64,000 bases of DNA from an uncultured Desulfatitalea sp. (lineage in GTDB: Bacteria; Desulfobacterota; Desulfobacteria; Desulfobacterales; Desulfosarcinaceae). The stretch spans positions 1,190,749-1,254,748 of the forward strand of contig CALMNL010000004.1 of the NCBI GenBank assembly GCA_937868765.1, written 5' to 3'. The notes under the pieces were generated by a model. The model was not told the DNA's origin, ran no database searches, and worked only from the letters and a program-made list of their open reading frames with translations. Position numbers and translations under genes: made by a program. Shown here piece after piece: positions 51,725-61,917 of this stretch (position 1 is the first letter of the stretch; each line of letters opens with the position of its first letter).

Positions 51725-53487
51725 TGGATCGCGAACTGGCGTTGCTGGCGGCCGTCGGCCAGCTGGAAACCCACATCCAGGCCGTCGCCCGGCTGGGTGA
51801 ACAGCTGACGAGGGTGCCCCTGTGGCAGCCGGCCGGCCCCCTGGCCAAGCAGGCTGCCGAGGCCCGGCACATGATCGAATCGTTGCGAACACGCATGGAC
51901 CGGCGCCTGGTGGTGACCCTGGTGGGTCCCTGCGGGGCCGGCAAATCGACCCTGCTCAATGCGCTGGCCGGCGTGGACGATCTTTCGCCGGCCGGCCACA
52001 CCCGGCCCACCACCCGCGGCCTGGTGCTGTTCTCCAACGACGCCGAGGCCGCGACCCAGCTACTGGGGCCGGATGCGCCGCAGGCAACGATGCGGGCCAG
52101 CCAGGCGGCCGACCTGCTGCGCCACATGATCCTGGTGGACACCCCCGACACCGACAGCACCGCCGGTGACCAGCACCGGCCGCTGATCCTCAAGGCCGTG
52201 GAACAATCGGACATCCTGTTGTGCGTCTTCGACGCCCAGAACCCCAAGCGCCGCGATCATGCCGACTTCATGGCCCCCCTGGTGCAGCGCTTCCACGGGG
52301 CCTCGCTGGTGGCGGTGCTCAACCAGGTGGACCGCCTGGGGGAAAAGGAGCTTACCGACGAGATCGTCCCCGATTTTCAGGCCTATCTAAACCAGGCCTG
52401 GGACACCCCGCCCCAGCGCCTGCTGTTGACCTCGGCCCGGCGCCACCTGCAGCGTCCCCGATGGGAGCCCCAGGCCGGCCCGCGCCACGACCTGGATCAG
52501 TACGAAGAGCTGCGCCGCCTGCTCTTCGACACCTTCAGCCGGCCCGGCTTCGGACCGGACCGGCGGCTGGCCAATGCCCGGCGCATCGGCGACTTCCTGG
52601 CCGAACAGGTCCGCCAGGCCGCCGCCCATGACCGGCCGGTATTGAGCCAGGCCCTGCAGCAATGGCAAAATGGCGAACAAGAAGCCCTGGAACATGCCAT
52701 GCAAGCCTTGCGCGCCGACGACCAGCGCATGGTGGTGGGGGTCCACGCGCGTCTCTACCAGATGCTGGCCCAGCGCTGGACCGGCCCCATCGGCTGGATG
52801 GTGGCCATCTGGTCGCGCCTGATCCTCTTCGGCACCGGCCTGGCGGCCCTGGTGCGCTGGGGCAACCCCTTGAGTCAGATCTGGGGCCTGGTCTCGGCCT
52901 GGCGACGGCACAAGGAGATCGGCGCGGCCCTGGAGGCCCTGGGCGACCAGAACCGCGCCGACAAAGCCCTGCAGAACTACCAGCAGGCCTGGCTGACCCG
53001 CTGGCCCGACATCGCCGAACGCCTGGTGGCAGGCCGCTTCGACCCCCAGGTGCGCCGCCCGGCGTCCGACGAAAGCCCGGTCGTCACCGGTGCGCTGCGA
53101 AACCTGTGGGCCCAGACCCTGGAGAGCGAAATCGAAGGCCGCGCCAGGACCCTGAGCGGCACTTTTCTACAACTGCTCTTCAACCTGCCCACGGTAGTGC
53201 TTCTGGTCTACGTGGGCTGGCTCACGGCCGTCAATTTCCTGAAACAGGCCTACCTGAGCGGCGACTTCTTCCTCCACGCCCTGCTCACCATCGCCATTGC
53301 GCTGCTGCTCAGCTTCTTCGCCCTGCAACTCCTGGTGCGCATCGTCCTGCGCGGCAACCGCATCCAGGCCCAGGCCCTTCAGAAAGTACAGGCCGCCATG
53401 GGCGACGCGCCCCGCATGGCCGGCTGCGGCATTTACGAACAGGTGATCCAAGTCCTATCGCTGGATACCAAGAAGGAAGAACCATAG
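51721..53487 (+). CDS. Dynamin-like GTPase, second of a tandem pair, with C-terminal membrane helices
   Basis: 588 aa. P-loop GPCGAGKST at 69-77, G3 VDTPDTD near 139-145, G4 LNQVD near 200-204 (NQVD rather than NKxD). Hydrophobic helices occur at about 357-378 (GWMVAIWSRLILFGTGLAALV) and as a closing pair at about 485-507 (LPTVVLLVYVGWLTAVNF) and 518-545 (LLTIAIALLLSFFALQLLVRIV), so this partner is anchored in the inner membrane. Together with the upstream gene it would form a two-component membrane-remodelling machine. The two proteins are related but clearly different, so this is not a recent duplication. Confidence 0.8.
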   Translation: MMDRELALLAAVGQLETHIQAVARLGEQLTRVPLWQPAGPLAKQAAEARHMIESLRTRMDRRLVVTLVGPCGAGKSTLLNALAGVDDLSPAGHTRPTTRGLVLFSNDAEAATQLLGPDAPQATMRASQAADLLRHMILVDTPDTDSTAGDQHRPLILKAVEQSDILLCVFDAQNPKRRDHADFMAPLVQRFHGASLVAVLNQVDRLGEKELTDEIVPDFQAYLNQAWDTPPQRLLLTSARRHLQRPRWEPQAGPRHDLDQYEELRRLLFDTFSRPGFGPDRRLANARRIGDFLAEQVRQAAAHDRPVLSQALQQWQNGEQEALEHAMQALRADDQRMVVGVHARLYQMLAQRWTGPIGWMVAIWSRLILFGTGLAALVRWGNPLSQIWGLVSAWRRHKEIGAALEALGDQNRADKALQNYQQAWLTRWPDIAERLVAGRFDPQVRRPASDESPVVTGALRNLWAQTLESEIEGRARTLSGTFLQLLFNLPTVVLLVYVGWLTAVNFLKQAYLSGDFFLHALLTIAIALLLSFFALQLLVRIVLRGNRIQAQALQKVQAAMGDAPRMAGCGIYEQVIQVLSLDTKKEEP

Positions 53488-53568
53488 AAGTACTTCGGCG
53501 CTTAACACGAAGGCTGGCTGGCCCGACAGCCCGTTGGCGTCATGCCGGAAGGCGAAGCATAGGAATGG

Positions 53569-53964
53569 CTAAACAATCTTATCCTTCTTCCGATACACCA
53601 TCCCCTGAAACGTCGCGATCAACTGCTCCTGTTCATTGGTGATGCGGATGGTGTAGGAGGCGAGTTTGGCATTGCGCGAAACCTCGGAGGCTTCGGCGAA
53701 CAACCGGCCGCTGCTGGTGGCCTTGAGAAACGAGATGCTGGCGTTGACGGCCACCGCCACCGTGCCGTGGGAGTTGGACGCCACCGCGAACACCAGGTCG
53801 GCCAGGGAAAAGATGGCCGCGCCGTGCACGATGCCCACGGCATTGAGATGATAGGGCTTGATGTCCAGGGCCGCCCGGGCATATCCTTCTGAAACCGCGA
53901 GCAGCTCGATACCCACATGCTCGGCGAATTTGTCCCTGGTAAAAAATTTTTTGATCGGTTCCAT
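53569..53964 (-). CDS. PaaI-family hotdog thioesterase
   Basis: 131 aa from ATG 53964 with GGGAGAG upstream. Hotdog fold: DKFAEHVGIELLAVSEGYARAALDIKPYHLNAVGIVHGAAIFSLADLVFAVASNSHG, with the LNAVGIVHGAAIFSLAD active-site helix near 40-58 that holds the catalytic Asp, and ASISFLKATSSGRLFAEASEV. PaaI-type enzymes hydrolyse acyl-CoA thioesters, often phenylacetyl-CoA or short-chain products. It may relieve CoA trapping in this acyl-CoA-rich organism. It stands alone. Confidence 0.88.
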   Translation of the reverse strand: MEPIKKFFTRDKFAEHVGIELLAVSEGYARAALDIKPYHLNAVGIVHGAAIFSLADLVFAVASNSHGTVAVAVNASISFLKATSSGRLFAEASEVSRNAKLASYTIRITNEQEQLIATFQGMVYRKKDKIV

Positions 53965-54144
53965 ACCGGCTCTCCCTCGCGCAATTTTCCTTGCATTATC
54001 CGAAGGCTGCTTCATATCCTAACGCGAACCGCGAGGCAAGATTGAAAAACTGCGTGCCCAGCCGCCGCATTGACAACCACGATTCGGTGACCAGAGTTGT
54101 CTTCAACTTTCGAGGATGGCGCTAACGCTTTTTGGAGGTGGAAT

Positions 54145-54279
54145 ATGGAATTTCCAATAGATGTCCCCAAGGTGAGAGAAAACGAACCGCAGGAAAGACA
54201 ATTCGACGTGCGTGACCTGAACTTTGATTGCGATGCCCAGGAGCCGCACTTCCTGTGTTCTCTGCGAATCGCCGAATAA
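54145..54279 (+). CDS. Small hypothetical protein, 44 aa
   Basis: A short frame from ATG 54145, 4 bp after a GGAGGTG site. It encodes MEFPIDVPKVRENEPQERQF, continuing through DVRDLNFDCDAQEP with two Cys near the end. It is followed by a long terminator, so this is a defined mini-transcript. It is acidic, without membrane segments or known motifs. A function cannot be proposed. Confidence 0.55.
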   Translation: MEFPIDVPKVRENEPQERQFDVRDLNFDCDAQEPHFLCSLRIAE

Positions 54280-54296
54280 ATAGAAGATAAGTACAA

Positions 54297-54343
54297 AAAG
54301 CAAAAGGGGCGTTCCTGCCGAACAGGAACGCCCCTTTTGCTTT
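54297..54343. terminator. Long bidirectional terminator
   Basis: An approximately 21-bp stem (54297-54317 with 54323-54343, including GGGGCGTTCCTG/CAGGAACGCCCC) has AAAG/CTTT flanks and T-rich tails on both strands. It ends the small plus-strand gene and the minus-strand nitronate monooxygenase-like gene. Confidence 0.88.
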
Positions 54344-54373
54344 AACTTTTCTATTCTCAGCGCTTATTCAATC

Positions 54374-55486
54374 TTACAGGTAGCGTTTGGGAAAGCCGCC
54401 GATGATCTCCCGGGCTTCGGCCACGATGCGGTCCACCAGCTGCTTGACCGGCGGCATGTCGTCGATGCGCTGGGCGCACTCGCCGCCGGCATAGAGCGCC
54501 TTGCTCTCGTCGCCCGCGAAGGTGGCGTCGATGCCTTCCCGTTCGTAGTCCATCAACTCCAGGGCCCCTTTGCTCATGCCGTCGTCGGGCGTTCCCAGGA
54601 AGACGCCCGGCGCTTTTTGCAGCGTGTTCTGCTGATGCTGGAGGCTGGCGGGCGTCTTGATCCAGCGGGCCGGCCCTACGAAGCCGCGGGCCACCAGGGT
54701 GCCACGGTCGCCGGCCTTGACGATGCCCTGCTTCCACAGTTCGGCGAAGTCGCTCTCCTTGGTGGCCAGGAAGCGGGTGCCCATCTGGATGCCGGCCGCG
54801 CCCAGGGCCAGGGCGGCCACCAGGGTCTTGCCGTCACAGAAGCCGCCGGCGCCCACCACGGGGACGCCATGGGGGGCCATGGCTTCGACCACCGCAGGCA
54901 GCAGGATCATGCTGTGCACCGGTTCCCAGGAGGTGTGGAAGCCGCCCTCGTGCCCCGAAGCCACGATCAGGTCCACGCCCGCCTTGCGGCAGCGCTCGGC
55001 GCCCTTGACCGACGGCACCACGTGCAGCCACTTGAAGCCGGCGCCCTTGATCTTGTCACCCCAGCCCATGGGGTCGCCGGCGGAGGTGAAAATCACCTTG
55101 AACCGGTCGTGCATCTCGGGGTTCTCTTTGCGCATCTTGATGGCCGTGTTGATAATCATCTCGGCAACCGGCTTGAGCTCGGCCGACACCATGACGTTGA
55201 CGCCGAAGATGCCGCCGCTGGCCTTGGTGGCCTCGAAGGTCTGCTGATAAATTTTCTGGAAGATCACCTCCGGCTCATCGTCGGGCGAGGCGCCACCGGT
55301 CTCGGCAAAATGCTTATAGATCAGCGGCTGATTCTTCTTGGTGGTGATGCCGCTGGTGGAAAGCAGCCCGAGCACCCCCGCATTGGCCGTGGCGATGCAC
55401 AGTTTGTTGTTGCTGAACGGCCCCATGCCGGCCTGGATGATGGGATATTTGATCCCTAACATTTTGCAAAGCGCGGTATTCAGCAT
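54374..55486 (-). CDS. Nitronate monooxygenase / 2-nitropropane dioxygenase family enzyme
   Basis: 370 aa, with a class I TIM-barrel flavoprotein fold. Visible: IKYPIIQAGMGPFSNNKL near 11-28, the FMN phosphate loop GVPVVGAGGFCDGKTLVAALALGAAGIQMGTRFLATKES near 200-240, and IVASGHEGGFH near 174-184 with the catalytic-type His. The family oxidises alkyl nitronates (toxic propionate 3-nitronate) but includes enoyl-ACP-reductase-like members (FabK). FMN oxidation here would be unusual for an anaerobe, so a FabK-like reductase role cannot be ruled out. Confidence 0.8.
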   Translation of the reverse strand: MLNTALCKMLGIKYPIIQAGMGPFSNNKLCIATANAGVLGLLSTSGITTKKNQPLIYKHFAETGGASPDDEPEVIFQKIYQQTFEATKASGGIFGVNVMVSAELKPVAEMIINTAIKMRKENPEMHDRFKVIFTSAGDPMGWGDKIKGAGFKWLHVVPSVKGAERCRKAGVDLIVASGHEGGFHTSWEPVHSMILLPAVVEAMAPHGVPVVGAGGFCDGKTLVAALALGAAGIQMGTRFLATKESDFAELWKQGIVKAGDRGTLVARGFVGPARWIKTPASLQHQQNTLQKAPGVFLGTPDDGMSKGALELMDYEREGIDATFAGDESKALYAGGECAQRIDDMPPVKQLVDRIVAEAREIIGGFPKRYL

Positions 55487-55623
55487 AAGTCTTCCTTTCT
55501 TTCACGAAATTAAAAACTGAGCGCTTGCTCGGAATAGAGCGGAATTTAGGCCATTGGGGGCGGGGGTGTCAACCTTCTTTTGCGATGGCACACACTGTTC
55601 GTCAATATCGTATTGTCAAAAGA

Positions 55624-56046
55624 TCACGCCGGACCGGTGCCCGGAGGGGGGTCGGTCTGTTTCTTGACGTAGCCCATGGCCAGCATCTTCTGTTCCAGGG
55701 CGTCCCGCTGCACCGGCTTGACGATGAACCCATCGCAACCTTTGTGAAAGGCTTTGACCAGGTTTTCCTTGGTCCCGGAAGCGGTAATGATCAGCTTTTT
55801 GGCGGGCGCCGCACGGTGTTTGATTTCCAGCTGATTGATCTCATCCAGCAGATCGTTGCCGTCGGCATGCCCCAGGTGAAGGTCGATGGTGATCAGCTCG
55901 AAGGGCCGGCCGCTTTCGATGGCCTTGGCGCATATCTGCAGGGCCTGCTGGCTGTTGGTGCACAGGGTGCACTCCCCGAAGGCGCCCAGCAGCACTTTCA
56001 TCTTGGTCAATGCGGCCATTTCATCATCCACGATCAGAATTTTCAC
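55624..56046 (-). CDS. Single-domain response regulator (CheY-like)
   Basis: 140 aa from GTG 56046 with GGAGGT upstream. The acidic pocket is KILIVDDEM at the start, phospho-Asp in ELITIDLHLGHADGNDLL near 55, Thr/Lys residues in KKLIITASG (about 85) and GFIVKPVQRDALEQ (about 108). There is no output domain. It directly follows the hybrid kinase (52-bp gap), which already has its own receiver and HPt, so this is probably a further phosphate sink or output shuttle for that kinase. Confidence 0.9.
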   Translation of the reverse strand: MKILIVDDEMAALTKMKVLLGAFGECTLCTNSQQALQICAKAIESGRPFELITIDLHLGHADGNDLLDEINQLEIKHRAAPAKKLIITASGTKENLVKAFHKGCDGFIVKPVQRDALEQKMLAMGYVKKQTDPPPGTGPA

Positions 56047-56098
56047 ATATACCTCCCCGGCCCCGCTTCCCAGCGGGGGCCTGCATCGATGCCCGGTG

Positions 56099-58336
56099 TC
56101 ACCGGGTAAATGGCAGCGTACCCACGAACTGCCTGAAGGTTTCATACGCGGCCGAGAGTCGTTCCACGGTCTCGGCCACCTCTGCGGGCACGGCCTGTTT
56201 GCATTGTTCTTCGAGCTCCGCGGCCACGGCCGAGAGCGGTTTGGCTTCCACCGTGGCCGCGCCGCCCTTGATGGCATGGGAGCGTCGTTTGATTTGCTCG
56301 TAATTCCCCTGACCCAAAGCGCCGCGAATCTCATCGAGATAGGCCGGCAGGCTCTGCATCAACTGCTCGACCACCTCCTGCACGATCTCCGGTTCGCCGA
56401 ATTCGTAAAGTGCCGCCTCCCAGTCCAGCGGAGGCACATCCACGGTTAATCGCGGACTTTCCACAACGGGGGCAGCGGGATGGACCACACCGACCTCCCG
56501 GCCGATGCGCTTTTCTCTGGCGCGTCGCAGCCACAAGGTCACCGCCTCCAGCAGGGGCTGGCGCCGGATGGGCTTGGTCAGCACCGCATCCATGCCGGCG
56601 GCCTGGCATTCCGAAAGCGTCTGGGAATCTGTGTTGGCCGTCAAGGCCACCACGGGAGGACACTCGTCCGGCCCCAAGGCTTGCTTGATGCGGCGTGCGG
56701 CTTCCAGGCCATCCATCTCGGGCATCTGGACATCCATGACGATCAGATCGAAACGTCGGGCCTGACAGGCGGATACCGCCTCCCGGCCGTTGCCCACCAG
56801 GGTCACGTCGTGGCCCAGGGCTTCCAAATGCTGGCGGATCACCATCTGATTCACCGGGGTGTCCTCGGCCACCAGAACCGCACCTGGCGCGTCGGCCTGT
56901 TCGGCGGTATTGGGCTTGAGGCCTTCTCCATCCAGGGCCTGCGCAGGCAGGCAGGCCTGGTTCAATTCCAAATCGATGATGAATGCGAAGGTGGTGCCCT
57001 GCCCGGGCTGGCTATCCACCGTCAGCCGACCGCCCATCAACTCCACCAGTTGAAATGCGATGGCCGTTCCCAGGCCCGTGCCGCCGTAACGTCGCGTGGT
57101 GCTTTGATCGGCCTGGGTGAAACGTGTGAAGATGGCGGCCTGCCGCTCTTTGGGAATACCGATGCCGGTGTCGATGACCGCGAAACAGAGGCGCTGCCGC
57201 TGCTCCATCGCGGTCGCGGTGATCCGCGCCACCGATACGGTTACGGATCCCTCGCGGGTAAACTTGATGCCGTTGTTGATCAGGTTGACCAGCACCTGAC
57301 GCAGCCGCAGCGGGTCGCCGATCACCTTGGGATCAGGACCGCCCGCCGTCTGGATCTCCAGGCGGATGTCCTTGGCCTCGGCCTGAACCCTCAAGCCGCC
57401 CACCACGGATTCGATCAATTCGAGCAGATCGAACGGCACCTTTTCCAACTCGATTTTTCGGGCCTCGATCTTGGAATAGTCCAGCACGTTGTTGATCAGA
57501 TGCAGCAGATGTTCCGCCTCGTCGAGGGAGATGCGCGCCAGTTCCCGGCAGCGTGCCATGGAGTCCGACCTTAGGACCAGCTCGGTACAACCGATGATCC
57601 CGTTCAGGGGGGTCCGGATTTCATGGCTCATGTTGGCCAGAAACTGCCCCTTGGCCTGATTGGCGGCCTCGGCCTCCTGGGCCAGCCGCTCCTGGCGGAT
57701 CATGGCCTCGCGCAGGCGCTGCTCGGACTGGTTGAGCTTCTCGGTGCGCTGGGCCACCTTCTCTTCCAGAAGGGTGTTCTGGCTCCGCATCATTAGAAAC
57801 AAATCGTGGCTCTGCATCACGTTGGCCAGGTTGAAGAGCGTGACGGAGAGCAGGCTCAGGGAGGTGTCGGGCACCTGTTCGCCCGCATCGGCCATCCAGC
57901 CGATGAACATGCCTTGCACGCTGGCGCTGTTGGCAATCACGTGCAGCAGGAAATGGTGCCGGTGGTCCTGGGAAGTGATGAACAGACCGCGCCGCTCGCG
58001 GATGGCCCAGGCGAAATAGCCCTCATCGATCATGAACTCCACCTGGGCCTGGACTTCGGGGCACAGGTCCCAGGGGCGGCAGAAGACCGGATTGAATTCG
58101 GCGGAGGCGTCGTCCACCAGATAGATCGAGCAGCCCCGCATGGGAATGATCTTGAGGACCCTCTCGGTGGCCTCCCCCAGCAAGCGCTCCCGGCCGCCGG
58201 GGTCATTGACGTCGAAGCTGAAATCGGCCAGGGAGAGCACCCTTTCCAGGGCATTCTGGATAAACCGGCGGTTCTCCTCCAGATAATCGATGCGCGCCTG
58301 GAGGTCGGCCACGCTCTTATCGACATCAGAAAGCAT
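56099..58336 (-). CDS. GAF-type hybrid sensor histidine kinase with receiver and HPt
   Basis: 745 aa, cytoplasmic (no signal peptide or membrane helix). GAF-like sensor about 40-195, coiled coil about 195-230, His[14 protein letters not shown] with His near 235, HATPase about 340-455 with [21 protein letters not shown] (unusual TGLGTAI for TGLGLAI). Receiver about 485-605 ([29 protein letters not shown]). HPt about 640-745 with phospho-His in [16 protein letters not shown]. This is the full four-step phosphorelay set in one chain. It lies 4 bp after the HDOD gene, so the two are cotranscribed. The stimulus is unknown. Confidence 0.9.
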   Translation of the reverse strand: MLSDVDKSVADLQARIDYLEENRRFIQNALERVLSLADFSFDVNDPGGRERLLGEATERVLKIIPMRGCSIYLVDDASAEFNPVFCRPWDLCPEVQAQVEFMIDEGYFAWAIRERRGLFITSQDHRHHFLLHVIANSASVQGMFIGWMADAGEQVPDTSLSLLSVTLFNLANVMQSHDLFLMMRSQNTLLEEKVAQRTEKLNQSEQRLREAMIRQERLAQEAEAANQAKGQFLANMSHEIRTPLNGIIGCTELVLRSDSMARCRELARISLDEAEHLLHLINNVLDYSKIEARKIELEKVPFDLLELIESVVGGLRVQAEAKDIRLEIQTAGGPDPKVIGDPLRLRQVLVNLINNGIKFTREGSVTVSVARITATAMEQRQRLCFAVIDTGIGIPKERQAAIFTRFTQADQSTTRRYGGTGLGTAIAFQLVELMGGRLTVDSQPGQGTTFAFIIDLELNQACLPAQALDGEGLKPNTAEQADAPGAVLVAEDTPVNQMVIRQHLEALGHDVTLVGNGREAVSACQARRFDLIVMDVQMPEMDGLEAARRIKQALGPDECPPVVALTANTDSQTLSECQAAGMDAVLTKPIRRQPLLEAVTLWLRRAREKRIGREVGVVHPAAPVVESPRLTVDVPPLDWEAALYEFGEPEIVQEVVEQLMQSLPAYLDEIRGALGQGNYEQIKRRSHAIKGGAATVEAKPLSAVAAELEEQCKQAVPAEVAETVERLSAAYETFRQFVGTLPFTR

Positions 58337-58340
58337 ATCC

Positions 58341-59564
58341 TTATCCCTTGCGCAAAAGGTCGCCGAAAGTTTCGATCTGATGCTCGGCCTGCTTGATCAG
58401 CGAGCGCAGGGCGCTGCTCGGCAGATTCAGCCGTTCCCAGGCCTTGCTGTCGAAGCCGGGAACGACCTGCTCGCCGCTGGTGCCCACGCCCATGCCGTGC
58501 ACGATCATGTCGGCCATCTGGATGACCGCGGCCGTTTCCGGTGAAGGTGAGGCCGACGGCTGATGGTGATAGAATACGTTGTTTTCCAGGGCATAAGGCA
58601 GTTTCCATTTGTTGAGCAGCTTCTTGCCCAGCAGGGCGTGGGTGCAGCCGAGCAGGGCCTGCTCCGACTTGAGCAGCGAACGTTCCTCACGAGCCGCATC
58701 GACCACGGTCTGCTGGAAGATTTCGGGGAAATATTTGCACAACACCAGCCGCCCGATGTCGTGGAGCATGCCCGAGACGAAAAGCTGCTCGCTGTGGGCG
58801 ATGTTGCCATGGGCAGCCAGGATCCGCGCCACCACGCCGCACGCCAGGTTGTGCTCCAGAAACGAAGCCACATCCAGGATCTCTTTGGGAATACCGCGGA
58901 AGGTCTCCATGATGGTGATGCCCAGGGCCAGGTTGGAGACTTCCTTGGAGCCGATGAGGGTCACGGCCCGGGAGATGCTGTCGATCTTGGACCTGAAGCC
59001 GTAAAAAGCCGAATTGACGATACGCAAAAGGGTGGCCGCCAGACTGGGGCTCTTGTTGACCACCTGGCCGATGGCGCCGGCCGATGACATGGGGTCGGCG
59101 ATGATTTCATTGAGTTCGAAAACCAGCGAGGGCACCTCGGGCAGCTTGACATCGATGCGCTCGATCTTGGCCGCCACCTCCGTGGCACGCGCCGGCTGCC
59201 GGTCCGGCGGGGGCAACGGCGGGGCCGCCACCGGTGCCGGCCGGAAATGGTTCAGCCGGTACTGGATCGAGAGCCGCACCACCTCCTTGGCCGCCGGATG
59301 CTGGATATCCACTGTGCCGAAGGCTTTTTTGATCTGGGCGCTGACCACCGCCATCTGTTCGGGATCGGCGCTGGGCAGCGCCTCCTCGACGACCGCTTCG
59401 GCGCCTTCGACGTCCACTTCGAAGACGCCCCACATTTTCAGCACCCGGATCTGCTTTTCGCCGATGCTTTGCCCTTTGGACAACAGCAAACGCGCCTTGC
59501 CGTCCAGGACATCCTCTGCGAGCACCGCACCTTCCGTCAACTTTTCAACCTTGACCAGCGCCAT
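58341..59564 (-). CDS. HDOD-domain signalling protein
   Basis: 407 aa from ATG 59564. An N-terminal segment of about 145 residues ([47 protein letters not shown]) is followed by a Pro-rich linker and the HDOD module (about 160-360) with [50 protein letters not shown] and [20 protein letters not shown]. The metal-binding HD pair of HD-GYP is reduced, as is normal in HDOD proteins, which are non-catalytic signal adaptors. It heads the HDOD-hybrid kinase-receiver operon and probably feeds or receives signals from the kinase. Confidence 0.87.
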   Translation of the reverse strand: MALVKVEKLTEGAVLAEDVLDGKARLLLSKGQSIGEKQIRVLKMWGVFEVDVEGAEAVVEEALPSADPEQMAVVSAQIKKAFGTVDIQHPAAKEVVRLSIQYRLNHFRPAPVAAPPLPPPDRQPARATEVAAKIERIDVKLPEVPSLVFELNEIIADPMSSAGAIGQVVNKSPSLAATLLRIVNSAFYGFRSKIDSISRAVTLIGSKEVSNLALGITIMETFRGIPKEILDVASFLEHNLACGVVARILAAHGNIAHSEQLFVSGMLHDIGRLVLCKYFPEIFQQTVVDAAREERSLLKSEQALLGCTHALLGKKLLNKWKLPYALENNVFYHHQPSASPSPETAAVIQMADMIVHGMGVGTSGEQVVPGFDSKAWERLNLPSSALRSLIKQAEHQIETFGDLLRKG

Positions 59565-59801
59565 GAACCTGTTCCATTCCCCGGGGCCCTCTGGCGAACG
59601 CCTCTCTGCAAGCGGCAAGGCGCAGTGGGCCGCCTCTATTTTCCTCATGTCATGTCTCTGGTTCATCGGCTGCCAGGGCCGGATTCTTTAGGCCTCGACA
59701 AAAACCGCCGTTTCCGCCACGCGATGAATTGTGCTTGCCGTGACCGTCCCAACCTGCATTATAATGACCACAAGGACGATTGCTTAAAGGAGCCCCGTCT
59801 C

Positions 59802-61835
59802 ATGGCCCACCCCCTCTATCCCAACCTGCTCTCGCCGCTGAACCTGGGATTCACCACACTGCCCAACCGCGTGGTGATGGGAGCCATGCACCTGGGTTGG
59901 GAGACGCAGCCCGGCGGTCATGAGCGCCTGGCGGCATTTTATGCCGAACGGGCCAGGGGCGGGGTGGGACTGATCGTCACCGGCGGCATCGCTCCCAACG
60001 CCGAAGGGTGCCTCGCCGAACCGGGCAGCCAGCTGGCCACCGCCGCCGAAATCCGCAACCACAGTGCGGTGGTGCGGGCGGTTCACGCCGAAGGGGCCAA
60101 AATCTGCATGCAGATCCTGCACGCCGGCCGCTATGCGCGCCACCGTCGGGCCGTGGCCCCCTCGGCCCTGCAGGCGCCCATCAACATTTCTAAACCCGCG
60201 GCACTCACTGCCGAGCAGATCGAACGCCAGATTTTCGATTTCGTGCGCTGCGCCCGCGTGGCCCGTCAGGCGGGCTACGACGGCGTGGAAATCATGGGCT
60301 CGGAAGGGTACCTGATCAATCAGTTCCTCGCGCCGCGCACCAACCAACGCACCGACGCGTGGGGCGGCGGATTCGAGCAGCGCGCCCGTTTCGCCCTGGC
60401 CCTCGTCGAGCGCATCCGGGCCGCCGCCGGCCCCGACTTCATCATCATCTTCAGGCTCAGCATGCTCGATCTGGTGGATCAGGGCAGCACCTGGGAAGAG
60501 ATCGCCCTGCTGGCCCGGTGGCTGGAACAGGCCGGGGTCACCCTGATCAACACCGGCATCGGCTGGCACGAAGCGCGGGTGCCCACCATCGCCGCCTGCG
60601 TGCCGCGAGCCGCCTTTGCCTGGGTGACGGCGCGGCTCAAGGGTACCGTCTCGGTGCCGCTGGTGGCCAGCAACCGCATCAACATGCCCGAGGTGGCCGA
60701 AGCGGTGCTCGCCGAAGGCCAGGCCGATCTTGTCTCCCTGGCCCGGCCGCTGTTGGCCGACCCCGATTTCATCGCCAAGGCCGCCACCGGCCGGACCCAT
60801 CTGATCAACACCTGCGTCGCCTGCAACCAGGCCTGCCTGGATCACATCTTCGGCGGACGAACCGCCTCCTGCCTGGTCAACCCCCGGGCCGGGCATGAAA
60901 CCGAGTATCCCCTGACACTGGCCCCCCGGCCCCGGCGTTTGGCCGTGGTGGGTGCCGGACCGGCCGGCCTGGCCTTCGCCGTGACCGCCGCCCGTCGCGG
61001 CCACACGGTGACCCTCTACGAGCAGGCCGACCAGATCGGCGGCCAGCTCAACATGGCCGTGCGTATTCCGGGCAAGGAGGAGTTCGCCGAAACCCTGCGT
61101 TACTTCCGCCACCAGCTCGATCTGCTCGGCGTCACGGTGCATCTGAAAATGCCGGCCACTGCGGCCCTGCTGGAAAAAGGCCCCTTCGACGAGATCGTCA
61201 TCGCCACCGGCGTGAACCCGCGCCATCTGGAAATAGCCGGGGCCGACCACCCCTGCGTGCTCACCTATGCGGATCTGCTGGTGCGTCAGCAGCCGGTGGG
61301 CCCCCGGGTGGCCATCATCGGCGCCGGCGGCATCGGCGTGGACGTGGCCCTGTTTCTCACCGAACCGCCCCCCACCGGCGAACCGAACCGCGAGCGCTTC
61401 CTCAAGCGCTGGGCCATCGACATCAGCGGCACCCGGCCGGGGGGCCTCAAGGCCGAGCCGCCACGCCAGCCCAGGCCCATGCGCCGGGTTTATCTGCTCC
61501 AGCGCAAACCGGGCAAAATAGGCGCAAGCCTGGGACAGACCACCGGCTGGATCGCCCGCCAGGAACTGCATCACCGCCAGGTCATCCAATTCAACAAAGT
61601 GACCTACGAGGCCATCGACGATCAGGGACTGCACATCCGCCGCCGGGGCGAAAGGGTCTGCCTGGAGGTGGACCATGTGATCGTCTGCGCCGGCCAGGAG
61701 CCTTGCCGCAACCTGGCCCGGGAGCTGGAAGCCCGGGGCCTTGCCGTGCGCCTCATCGGCGGTGCCGACCAGGTCGCCGAGTTGGACGCCAAGCGGGCCG
61801 TGGCCCAGGGGTTCGTACTGGCCATGGAAATGTGA
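59802..61835 (+). CDS. 2,4-dienoyl-CoA reductase / NADH:flavin oxidoreductase (FadH-like)
   Basis: 677 aa; E. coli FadH is 672. Start ATG 59802 with AAAGGAG upstream. The N-terminal OYE-like FMN barrel has LSPLNLGFTTLPNRVVMGAMHLG near 9-31 and GSEGYLINQFLAPRTNQRTDAWGG near 168-191. A 4Fe-4S site CVACNQACLDHIFGGRTASCLVNP lies near 340-365. The C-terminal FAD/NAD domain starts with RRLAVVGAGPAGLAFAV near 380-396. FadH removes double bonds at C4 of unsaturated fatty acids; in anaerobes, relatives act on other enoyl-CoA, bile acids or cyclic dienes. The substrate is inferred from family only. Confidence 0.85.
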   Translation: MAHPLYPNLLSPLNLGFTTLPNRVVMGAMHLGWETQPGGHERLAAFYAERARGGVGLIVTGGIAPNAEGCLAEPGSQLATAAEIRNHSAVVRAVHAEGAKICMQILHAGRYARHRRAVAPSALQAPINISKPAALTAEQIERQIFDFVRCARVARQAGYDGVEIMGSEGYLINQFLAPRTNQRTDAWGGGFEQRARFALALVERIRAAAGPDFIIIFRLSMLDLVDQGSTWEEIALLARWLEQAGVTLINTGIGWHEARVPTIAACVPRAAFAWVTARLKGTVSVPLVASNRINMPEVAEAVLAEGQADLVSLARPLLADPDFIAKAATGRTHLINTCVACNQACLDHIFGGRTASCLVNPRAGHETEYPLTLAPRPRRLAVVGAGPAGLAFAVTAARRGHTVTLYEQADQIGGQLNMAVRIPGKEEFAETLRYFRHQLDLLGVTVHLKMPATAALLEKGPFDEIVIATGVNPRHLEIAGADHPCVLTYADLLVRQQPVGPRVAIIGAGGIGVDVALFLTEPPPTGEPNRERFLKRWAIDISGTRPGGLKAEPPRQPRPMRRVYLLQRKPGKIGASLGQTTGWIARQELHHRQVIQFNKVTYEAIDDQGLHIRRRGERVCLEVDHVIVCAGQEPCRNLARELEARGLAVRLIGGADQVAELDAKRAVAQGFVLAMEM

Positions 61836-61901
61836 ACAAAGCGCCCGTGACGGTCCCTAGAAAGGTTTTTTGCCGGCCAAGGATCTCCCCCACCTCCACC
61901 C

Positions 61902-61917
61902 TGGCACGTATCTTGTT
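61902..61917 (+). promoter_or_regulatory. Sigma-54 promoter of the sensor kinase/response regulator operon
   Basis: TGGCACG-TATC-TTGTT matches TGGCACG-N4-TTGCW at 11 of 12 positions with exact spacing. The predicted start near 61929 leaves a leader of about 130 nt before ATG 62060. Confidence 0.7.

Noticed and set aside
49562-51892. 776-aa minus-strand open frame over the GTPase gene
   Set aside because: Only its last 67 codons (49562-49765) have a start, ribosome site and coding character; the rest mirrors the GTPase gene.
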